Source: Ruminococcus sp.
GTDB lineage: Bacteria; Bacillota; Clostridia; Oscillospirales; Ruminococcaceae
NCBI GenBank assembly: GCA_017529875.1
Contig: JAFXNC010000046.1
Span: forward strand, 1 to 49,631
DNA: 49,631 bases
Direction: 5' to 3'
Positions 1 to 6,622 of the stretch are shown here, piece after piece. The notes below the pieces were generated by a model. That model saw only the letters and a list, made by a program, of their open reading frames with translations, was not told the DNA's origin and ran no database searches. The position numbers and the translations under genes were made by a program. Position 1 is the stretch's first letter. Each line of letters starts with the position of its first letter.

Positions 1-34
1 CGAAACCGTGCTTCCTGTGCTATACTATTCATGG

Positions 35-110
35 AACAACTCTCTTTTCATGATATTTTTGTTTTGGCGGTACTTAACATTATATCATATTGAGAGTTGT
101 TTTTATTTTT
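35..110 (+). terminator. Long imperfect hairpin followed by a T-rich run
   Basis: AACAACTCTC at 35-44 pairs with GAGAGTTGTT at 92-101, and TGATAT at 51-56 pairs with ATATCA at 82-87, giving an interrupted stem with a loop of about 25 bases. A T-rich stretch follows on the plus strand, so it could end a plus-strand transcript entering from the left. An extended -10-like TGCTATACT lies at 18-26, so a short hairpin RNA is also possible. It lies beyond the end of the minus-strand operon, but its T tract is on the wrong side to terminate that operon. Confidence 0.4.
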
Positions 111-153
111 TTAGTGTCTATGATCTATTGTAACATAACAAAGTGAAAGCTTT

Positions 154-1179
154 TCAGCTCTGTCTGACGACGTTTATGGAGAATATGGAGCGGAACTTAT
201 TGCAGGATACGGTTATGATCTCCGGCCTGCCGTGAGCTGACTTGTGCCAGTCCGCGATGCGCTGGGCAAGCATCATAGCGGCTGCGCTGCCGTCTGAGGC
301 TTTTACCGGGAGCAAAACGACCAGAGGCAAAGGTTTGCCGGGAGCCAGCCGCGAATCAACGATGTTTCTGAGCTGCTCCGGGGTCTGCGGAGCAAAGCCG
401 TACTTGTCGTAGAACTCGAAATCCTGCTGACAGGGGGGCATATCTTCAAAGAAATGATCTTCGCCGATCTGCCTGTCCGAGAGCAGAAAGTAGTCATAGC
501 GCATACTGCCTCCGGCGGTAAGGGTGTTGTCGAAGGTCACGTCAAGATGATAGGGGATGCCGTCCACCGTGACGATGTTCCAGGCGTGCTTTTCGGGGGG
601 ATTGTCCTCGCAGGAGACAGCGTCGCCGTAGACAACTATCGGCTTGCCCTCCGGAAAGACTCTGTCGCAGGCGAACTTTACCGCCTTGGCTATCCCTTCG
701 CAGACTGCCGCGCCGTAGATCATCGCTCCGGGGGCTTCATGGCTGTAACTGTCCCGCAGACCCTGATAGGTCACGCTATGCACCAGCTCGCTGTGGATGC
801 GGGCGATCCTGTCCTCAGCTTTGCCGCTGTCTGAACGGTAGTGCTCGTTGACGGTGCGTTCCATGGCGGTGAGCAGCGTGACACAGTCGTTATAGCCGAA
901 GCGGTACTCCGGGAGCACCGTGCAGCAGCGGTCAAGGGGGCGGGATCTGCGTTTGAGGTGCCTGACGTAAAAGATCTCCGGAACGTCGTAGCAGATAGCA
1001 TGAAAAATAGCCGAGATCCTGTCGCCGGAGTTCACCGGGACCTGTATCTGATCTTCAAAGCGCAGCAGTCCCGAGAGCAGGCTGTCATAGGCCTCCTGCT
1101 CCTTCGCTGTGAGCTTTGTTCTGTGGTATCTGTACTGACCCGGCGGTATGAAGGCCGAAAGATCCTTCGTGTGCAGCAT
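154..1179 (-). CDS. Transglutaminase-like (papain-fold) protein
   Basis: 341 aa. The central part carries a transglutaminase-like Cys-His-Asp triad: Cys160 in GAAVCEGIAKA, His198 in KHAWN and Asp213 in YHLDVTFD. This is the pattern of microbial transglutaminase-core proteins, which mostly act as peptidases or transferases. There is no signal peptide or membrane segment, so it should be cytoplasmic. The C-terminal 60 residues look like a separate small alpha/beta segment. It is the last gene of an eight-gene minus-strand operon, 15 bases after the pseudo-ATPase gene, with GGGAGG before its ATG. From its position I infer that it is an effector or processing enzyme of the kinase/phosphatase/VWA system. 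Substrate unknown. The fold call is fairly secure, the role is not. Confidence 0.75.
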   Translation of the reverse strand: MLHTKDLSAFIPPGQYRYHRTKLTAKEQEAYDSLLSGLLRFEDQIQVPVNSGDRISAIFHAICYDVPEIFYVRHLKRRSRPLDRCCTVLPEYRFGYNDCVTLLTAMERTVNEHYRSDSGKAEDRIARIHSELVHSVTYQGLRDSYSHEAPGAMIYGAAVCEGIAKAVKFACDRVFPEGKPIVVYGDAVSCEDNPPEKHAWNIVTVDGIPYHLDVTFDNTLTAGGSMRYDYFLLSDRQIGEDHFFEDMPPCQQDFEFYDKYGFAPQTPEQLRNIVDSRLAPGKPLPLVVLLPVKASDGSAAAMMLAQRIADWHKSAHGRPEIITVSCNKFRSIFSINVVRQS

Positions 1180-1194
1180 GGCGTTTTCCTCCCT

Positions 1195-2475
1195 TTATTT
1201 GAGCGTCCCTTTGAACAGCTCTGCGGTGCGGTTGTCCAGCATGATGAACTCGCCCTCGCCGAGAGCACCCAGCTCCTCGGGGCGTACTACCTTGTCACGC
1301 GCCATCGAGGTCGTCAGCCCTGCTGCACCGTTGTAGTGGTAGCCCATCATTCCCAGACCGTTATTGCCTGTGAGAGTATCCGTGACGTTGATGCGGTCGT
1401 ATTCGCCCAGCTCGGATGAGAGCAGCGTGCTGGCGTGCTGCCCGTGGGAGAACAGTATCACCCGGTGGGAGAGCGCGAGCCAGGGTGCCAGTGAATCGTT
1501 TTTGCTGCCGCTCATGGCGCTGATATCCGGTGTGGAGACCGTGAAGCAGACCGTGGGGGAGCAGGCCTGCATCAGCGCCGTCAGCGGCTCGCAGCCGGCA
1601 AGTGAGGCGGCGTCGCAAACTATCCTCATATCGCGCCCCGATGCGGCACAGCCTCTCAGCTCTGCGGTGATCAGCGAGATCAGGGCCTTTCTGGAAAAAG
1701 AAGTAACATCTATCAACAGTATCCCGCCGCATCTCACGCACTCGGCTGCCGAGGTACTCCGTGAAATGCCGTTCTTCCAGGGGAGGATGTCCGCTTCCTT
1801 CATCAGCGATGAGAAGAAGTATATCACCGAAGCTTTTATCCCTGCCGTACCCGCGTTCAGTCCATTGCGGATGCTGTCGGCATCGGCGGCAGAGATCCGC
1901 CCTGCCTGTTCGAGCTTGGCAAGCTCCGTGTTGATGCGGTCATGGGGGCAGGAGCCGAACATCCTCGTGTAGGGTACTATGCCCTGTTTCCTCAGAAAAT
2001 CTGCGAGAGCTCTGATGTAGAGAGCGCCCTCAGGGGGAATGGGGTGCTCCTTCGGAGAGGCCTCGCAGATCCGCTGAGCTGCGTCGGCACCGGAGAGGCG
2101 GAAGATAGGATCGTAGCAGGGCTGTGAGGCGTCGGCCGAGCGAAGATAGCTGTGTCCGTAAAAGCTCCGCTGCAGCAGCGAAGCAAGCTGTGAGTCGCCC
2201 TCGTGGAGCACTATCACCGCCGCGCCGTTCTGCACCGAGCTGCGGCAGCACTGCGTCACCAGACGTGCTCTCAGGTCTGCGCTGCCGCCTGAGATGACCG
2301 TACTGCCCAGCTGCCCCGAGGCCGGCAGCATCACGCTCTCGCTGACGGTGCCCAGGTCCCTGATGCCGCGGCTGCGCTCATTGGCCTTGTTGATGCGTTT
2401 GAGCTCTCTCTTTCTGCCGGAGCGTCCGGCTGCTGACATCATCAGCGCCAGACCTGTCCTCATAACTCTGCCCAT
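1195..2475 (-). CDS. Degenerate VirD4/TraG-like ATPase (predicted pseudo-ATPase)
   Basis: 426 aa. It aligns by eye with the ATPase encoded just upstream. Where the active protein has a P-loop, this one has VISGGSADLRARL (about 60-72), with no Gly-Lys-Thr. Where the active protein has CDEAAMLAG, this one has CDAASLAG (287-294), so the Walker B glutamate is alanine. A hydrophobic strand GGILLIDVT (250-258) and a coupling-ATPase-like end, VRPEELGALGEGE (397-409), remain. The N-terminus is very basic (20-40). It follows the ATPase gene after 5 bases, with AGGAGGT before the ATG. I infer a non-hydrolysing partner or regulator of the adjacent ATPase. Recent duplication is unlikely because the two are very divergent. 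Confidence 0.6.
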   Translation of the reverse strand: MGRVMRTGLALMMSAAGRSGRKRELKRINKANERSRGIRDLGTVSESVMLPASGQLGSTVISGGSADLRARLVTQCCRSSVQNGAAVIVLHEGDSQLASLLQRSFYGHSYLRSADASQPCYDPIFRLSGADAAQRICEASPKEHPIPPEGALYIRALADFLRKQGIVPYTRMFGSCPHDRINTELAKLEQAGRISAADADSIRNGLNAGTAGIKASVIYFFSSLMKEADILPWKNGISRSTSAAECVRCGGILLIDVTSFSRKALISLITAELRGCAASGRDMRIVCDAASLAGCEPLTALMQACSPTVCFTVSTPDISAMSGSKNDSLAPWLALSHRVILFSHGQHASTLLSSELGEYDRINVTDTLTGNNGLGMMGYHYNGAAGLTTSMARDKVVRPEELGALGEGEFIMLDNRTAELFKGTLK

Positions 2476-2480
2476 TGATC

Positions 2481-3785
2481 TTACCTCCTGTATAGTCCTG
2501 CCGTGAATCTGAAAGGCGGACAGTAGGGCATCCCCACTATCGCCTCGCCGCGTCCGAGGCTGCTGATATCCCAGTCTTCTACGGCACAGCCGTCCCTGAC
2601 CGTTTCCTCAGTCTTCCCCGAAGGGCTGATGTACTGTATTGCGGAGCGGTTACTGCCGAACAGCCCTGTGATGTATTTGCGTGAGGCTTCGTCGGTAGTG
2701 TGAAAGCAGAACACCGTCTGGAATGCCGAGGCGATTATCCGCCCGCCGTTCTCGCCGTAGTGCTTGTAAAGCTGTTCGAGGCTCTGAAGACCCGCCACCA
2801 CCGACAGTCCCAGGGAGCGTCCGAAGTTGAGACCGTCCTCCAACCGTCCGAGACCCGCAAGCATGGCGGCTTCGTCGCAGATCAGGTACTTCCTGCCGCT
2901 GTCTGACTGCCTCGGAGAAAGAGCCTCTTTAAGAAACAGATCGGTCATCAGCCGGAAGGCCGGCCTCATCGCCTGTCCCCGGGAGGGGTCGTATTCAAGG
3001 AATATGGCTCTGCCGTCCCGGTGCTTTACGGTCTGCCTCACAGAGAAACCGCCTGTGCCGCAGAACTCCCTTGACAGGAACCGTCCCGAAGCCGATTGCA
3101 GCTCCGCCAGTATGCCCAAAGACTGGTCTGATCTGCCGTTGCCCACGTATTTCATTACGCCGGTGAGCATCGGGTATGGCCTGACCAGTGCATGGAGCTT
3201 GTCCGCGTCCAGCTTGCGCAGCTGCTCCGAGAGCGCCTTGTTGGTAAGGGATGAACCCATGCTGCCTTCGGCTATGCCGTTGAGCGCCATAGCTGTCAGG
3301 ACTGCCGAAAAGATATCCCGCGCCGCCATCGGAAAGAATGGCTGAGCCGAGGCTTCGATCTGCTCCGCGAAGATGACTTCCGAGATCTCGTCGGAATTAG
3401 CCGACACCGTCTCTGGTGCCGCACCGTCGGAGAGCACTTCCTTGAAAATGTTCCAGCCCGCCTCAGTGCTGCCGGTGCCGATGACCGGATCCCCCGGTCG
3501 GTGAAAGCAGCGGTAATCGAGCTTCGGGTCGAATACCAGCATCACATCGTCCTTGCCCATGCGGGCCCTTAGCTGCGGTATCAGATGCATCAGCGTGTTG
3601 GTCTTGCCGGAACCTGTGGAGCCCAGGAGCAGAAGGTGGCTCGAAAGCAGCTTATCGGTGATGCCGAGACTGACCTTCTTACCGCCGCTGCTGCCGGGGA
3701 TCACTGCTGCCGCATCGGAAGGGCAGCCCGGGGGAACGCCGCCTGCAAGCGACGTCCCCGAAAGGAGAGTTTCTCTTGTTATCAT
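2481..3785 (-). CDS. VirD4/TraG/HerA-like P-loop ATPase without membrane anchor
   Basis: 434 aa. Walker A is GSTGSGKT (55-62), Walker B is LICDEA (301-306), and a conserved AGLQSLEQLY segment (331-340) follows, as in conjugative coupling proteins and related DNA-pumping ATPases. These families form hexameric rings that move DNA or proteins. The N-terminal transmembrane part of true coupling proteins is missing, and no relaxase or mating-pore gene is nearby, so a conjugation role is unlikely. It sits between the VWA gene (23 bases) and the pseudo-ATPase gene (5 bases), with GGGAGGG before its ATG. I infer that it is the motor of this operon's system, acting on DNA or a protein complex. Confidence 0.8.
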   Translation of the reverse strand: MITRETLLSGTSLAGGVPPGCPSDAAAVIPGSSGGKKVSLGITDKLLSSHLLLLGSTGSGKTNTLMHLIPQLRARMGKDDVMLVFDPKLDYRCFHRPGDPVIGTGSTEAGWNIFKEVLSDGAAPETVSANSDEISEVIFAEQIEASAQPFFPMAARDIFSAVLTAMALNGIAEGSMGSSLTNKALSEQLRKLDADKLHALVRPYPMLTGVMKYVGNGRSDQSLGILAELQSASGRFLSREFCGTGGFSVRQTVKHRDGRAIFLEYDPSRGQAMRPAFRLMTDLFLKEALSPRQSDSGRKYLICDEAAMLAGLGRLEDGLNFGRSLGLSVVAGLQSLEQLYKHYGENGGRIIASAFQTVFCFHTTDEASRKYITGLFGSNRSAIQYISPSGKTEETVRDGCAVEDWDISSLGRGEAIVGMPYCPPFRFTAGLYRR

Positions 3786-3808
3786 AGCTGTCCCTCCCTG
3801 CTGCCGGC

Positions 3809-4534
3809 TCAGTCGTTGAGCCAGGCGTCGAGATCGGGCACCTTGCAGTTGGATCCCTCCGTGCCGATCTTGGTGTCGATGTGTACCTGCTGATCGGGCG
3901 ACGAGGTGCTGACTGCCTTGACGCTGGCCGCCATGAAGTCGAAGAACTCGGTGAAGTCGAATCCGTCCTCGTCGCGGAGCTCGAAGACGCGCTTGCCGTC
4001 GGTGAGCTGGGCGATAGTGGCCTTGTCGTAGCCCTTGACCGCCAGCACCCAGAGCCTCATCTTGCGCTCATCGGTGCGCTTTCTTATGAGCTCTGCGGCG
4101 CGGCTTACGTCGCCGCCGTAGCCGTCGGATATCAGGATCATGTAAGGCATCCTGGTCTCGATGCCTTCATTGGCGTATCTGTGACCCTGCTTGCGGAGCA
4201 TCTCAACGCCCTTCTCCAGCGCGTCACCCAGGTTGGTGCCGCCGCCCGCATTGAAGCTGACCGGATCGAGCTTGTTGACGGGTCTCCAGTCCTGCTGCAC
4301 GTTGGTGGCGTGGTTGAAGCCCATGACCGCCACATCCACCTGGCTGGCGGCTCTGGGATCGCGGCAGACGTCCGCAGAAAAGCGGTTGATGGCCTTGTTG
4401 AGGTTGATGATGGGTGTGCCGGACATGGATCCGGAGGTGTCTGCGAGGATGAGCACAGGCATATGAGCCTCGTTAACGCTCTCGAGCTCGTAGTCGTTGA
4501 AGTTGTAGTTGTTGAAGTCGTTGTAAGTGTTCAT
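3809..4534 (-). CDS. TerY-like von Willebrand factor A domain protein
   Basis: 241 aa. A complete metal-ion-dependent adhesion site is visible: DTSGS (32-36), Thr100 in GGGTNLG and Asp137 in LISDGYGG. Length and layout match the TerY group of cytoplasmic VWA proteins, which are found with a PP2C phosphatase and a kinase. The first 19 residues are rich in Asn, Tyr and Asp and look disordered. No signal peptide. AAAGGAG precedes the ATG. The PP2C gene lies 52 bases upstream and the ATPase gene 23 bases downstream. VWA proteins of this kind usually scaffold or regulate partners through the bound metal, and phosphorylation control by the neighbouring enzymes is inferred. Confidence 0.85.
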   Translation of the reverse strand: MNTYNDFNNYNFNDYELESVNEAHMPVLILADTSGSMSGTPIINLNKAINRFSADVCRDPRAASQVDVAVMGFNHATNVQQDWRPVNKLDPVSFNAGGGTNLGDALEKGVEMLRKQGHRYANEGIETRMPYMILISDGYGGDVSRAAELIRKRTDERKMRLWVLAVKGYDKATIAQLTDGKRVFELRDEDGFDFTEFFDFMAASVKAVSTSSPDQQVHIDTKIGTEGSNCKVPDLDAWLND

Positions 4535-4586
4535 AGTGATTTCTCCTTTAAAATTTTAATATATTTTGGCTGCTTGGGTAACTTGT

Positions 4587-5750
4587 TCAGGTGCGGGGGA
4601 AGGGTTTGCGGGGGATATCGCCGGGGATGTCGGTCCTTGCTGTTTTGCCGGAGGGTTCCGGTCCCTTTGGGGAGCCTGCCTCTTTGGGTGCAGGAGTCGG
4701 TGATCTGCTCTTTACGGCGGAGGTCCTGTCAGAGCGGCTGTCCGGCGGGCTGCGGAAGGAAAAGAAGCCGGTACATCTTTCCCAGATGCGTCCGATCCCC
4801 TCCTTGAGATCCCGTAAGTCGATCAGGCAGAGGTTCTCAGTCTCGGGCTTCGGGGGCGGTTCGGGAGCAGGCTTTTCAGGTTTGGGGACAGGCTTGGGAG
4901 GCTCCTCGGGCGGGTAGATGATCTGCTTTGCCTTCTCCCTCAGCTTTTCCCAGTCGGGAGCCTTGTAGTAGGCCTCCTCCCGGACAGCCGGCTTGACGTC
5001 GGTATTGATGACTGTCAGCACCGTCTTGTCGTCGTCGAGAAGTTTGCGGGGATAGTTCTCCAGAAACTTCTGCGAAGCCGCTTCGAGCTGTCCCACAGTC
5101 TCCGCCGTGACCTCAGAACGGTCGAGGAACATCCTCGCCAGCCGGACGTTCACGTCGGTCTCCTCGCGGTGCAGAAGCGCAGGGCAGACCTGCTCGAAGA
5201 CGCCGTCGGTCATCAGCATGAAGGACGCCACCGATCCGTCTACCTGTCCGAAGACCCACATCTCCGGGCCGAAGCACAGGGGGTATACGCAGCCGTCCTC
5301 GTCGCGCTGCTGATCTGTGACGCGGATGTACCTGCCGTCCTCCAGCAGCGCCACCAGTCCGCTGTCTCCCGACTGTCCGTAGAACAGCTTTTTCTGCTTC
5401 GGGAAGTAGGCTGCAAGGCATAGAGTGGTGTCGTATTCGTCACGGCTGTTGCCGTCGTCATCGGCTCTGACGAGCACCGCACGGTAAGCCTCGACGAAGG
5501 CGTTGTTCATGTGCTTTTTGATAGCATCGGCATCGGGCTCGGCTTCGATATGAGAGGCGCAGTATTCCACTGCGGTCTCGCAGGCGACCTTGGAACCTAT
5601 CTCCGAGAATTTCATGCTCCCCAGGCCGTCAGCGACCGCTGCGATGACGATGCCGTCCTTGCCTTCTTTAAAGCAGCGGCTGTCCTGGCAGGGAAGTCCC
5701 TTGTCGATGTGGTAGGGACCTGCCATAGAGTTTGAATAGTTGATTATCAT
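4587..5750 (-). CDS. PP2C-family serine/threonine phosphatase with Pro-rich linker and tail
   Basis: 387 aa. The PP2C metal-binding pattern is present: Asp23 in PCQDS, Asp41 in VADGLGS, GDSG at 128-131, Asp182 in MTDGVF and Asp241 in the DDDKT block. The catalytic domain spans about 1-250. A proline-rich linker (280-303) leads to a short hydrophobic/charged block (306-328) and a basic Ser/Pro tail that looks disordered. The linker and tail may be docking or phosphorylation sites. Start chosen at the ATG after AAGGAGAG. It is predicted to reverse phosphorylation by the kinase in the same operon, as proposed for TerY-P triads. Confidence in the enzyme class is high, targets are unknown. Confidence 0.87.
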   Translation of the reverse strand: MIINYSNSMAGPYHIDKGLPCQDSRCFKEGKDGIVIAAVADGLGSMKFSEIGSKVACETAVEYCASHIEAEPDADAIKKHMNNAFVEAYRAVLVRADDDGNSRDEYDTTLCLAAYFPKQKKLFYGQSGDSGLVALLEDGRYIRVTDQQRDEDGCVYPLCFGPEMWVFGQVDGSVASFMLMTDGVFEQVCPALLHREETDVNVRLARMFLDRSEVTAETVGQLEAASQKFLENYPRKLLDDDKTVLTVINTDVKPAVREEAYYKAPDWEKLREKAKQIIYPPEEPPKPVPKPEKPAPEPPPKPETENLCLIDLRDLKEGIGRIWERCTGFFSFRSPPDSRSDRTSAVKSRSPTPAPKEAGSPKGPEPSGKTARTDIPGDIPRKPFPRT

Positions 5751-5768
5751 ATCGATCTCTCCTTGCAG

Positions 5769-6296
5769 TTACGTTCCTATCCCGTAGGAAACGCTCTGTT
5801 CGCGCAGCTGTGTGCGCTCCTCGTTCATCATCTCGTACCTGGCATGGGCAAAGGCTCTTGCGTCGGCCTCCACAGGCTGTGAGTAGTAAGCCCTGGGGTT
5901 TTCTTCAAAGGTGATGTAGTCCTTGAAGTTCTCCCGCCAGCTTTCCACCTGAGCCTTGTCGCTGTGGTCGGCGATGCCCTTGACCGCCTGATCCTGATAG
6001 GCGTGACGGCCTTCGTGAAGGCAGGTCTCTACCATCATGCGGGGGTCGTCGCCGTACCGTGAACCCGGTTCAAGCTGGGAGGAGTTTATGCAGATCCTCC
6101 CGGTGGCCGGGTCGTAGAGCCCGAGAGTGACCGAGTTGCCGTCGGCGTAGAGGGGACGGCTCTCCACCGGACAGGACAGCCTGTCCGATTCTAAGGCCAT
6201 GCGGTCTTCGATAGCCTGGAGGGCTTCGAGCTTCTCGCCGGGAGATAGCTGCTGCCAGTTCTCCGCTGTGAGGATGATGCTCTCGTCATAGGTCAT
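5769..6296 (-). CDS. Small HExxH (zincin-like) putative metalloprotease
   Basis: 175 aa. HEGRH (94-98) in LHEGRHAYQD matches the HExxH zinc protease motif. Glu143 or Asp145 in QPVEADARAFA, about 45-50 residues later, could be the third ligand. No signal peptide or membrane segment. GGAGGTG lies before the ATG. It lies between the 100-aa unknown gene (12 bases) and the PP2C gene (18 bases). The length and motif spacing recall short zincins associated with toxin, phage or conflict systems, but I cannot name the family. I infer a regulated cytoplasmic peptidase or a toxin-like effector controlled by the kinase/phosphatase pair. A metal-binding non-enzyme is the alternative. Confidence 0.6.
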   Translation of the reverse strand: MTYDESIILTAENWQQLSPGEKLEALQAIEDRMALESDRLSCPVESRPLYADGNSVTLGLYDPATGRICINSSQLEPGSRYGDDPRMMVETCLHEGRHAYQDQAVKGIADHSDKAQVESWRENFKDYITFEENPRAYYSQPVEADARAFAHARYEMMNEERTQLREQSVSYGIGT

Positions 6297-6308
6297 GACA
6301 GCACCTCC

Positions 6309-6611
6309 TTACATCACAGCCCGCAGTGCTCCTGCGGCCTTTTCGGGCTCGGTGCGCAGCCAGTCGATGTACACGAGTGCTGCCGGATAAGTCATCCTGC
6401 CTCCGGTGACAAGTTCCCTGACCGAGCAGCCGCCGCAGCGGATATCGGTCATAGTGCCGGATGTGACCCAGAGCTCCGCGGCGCGGCGGATATCCTCGTA
6501 ACCGCTGCCGAGAAGGTCGCCGGCGGTAGTCTTAGCTGCGGCATTACCGTAGCCGAGCTCGCCGGTGAGCTTTTGAACAAGTCTGTCTTTCACAGTATCA
6601 CTGCCTTTCAT
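6309..6611 (-). CDS. Conserved-looking 100-aa protein of unknown function
   Basis: 100 aa, not recognised. It is mostly predicted helix, with a CGGC pair of cysteines (59-62) and a C-terminal block, YPAALVYIDWLRTEPE, that looks like a structured helix. No membrane segment. It sits between the kinase gene (11 bases) and the HExxH gene (12 bases), so it is almost certainly co-translated with them. The ribosome site is weak (GAAGGAT about 11 bases before the ATG), so a GTG six codons later preceded by AAAGGCAG is a possible alternative start. Likely an adaptor or small subunit of the same system, but that rests only on position. Confidence 0.6.
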   Translation of the reverse strand: MKGSDTVKDRLVQKLTGELGYGNAAAKTTAGDLLGSGYEDIRRAAELWVTSGTMTDIRCGGCSVRELVTGGRMTYPAALVYIDWLRTEPEKAAGALRAVM

Positions 6612-6622
6612 ATATTTGTATA

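Noticed and set aside
2481..3785. Conjugative coupling protein as part of an integrated conjugative element
   Set aside because: No relaxase, mating-pore gene, integrase or attachment site is visible, and the protein lacks the membrane anchor. The operon context is signalling instead.
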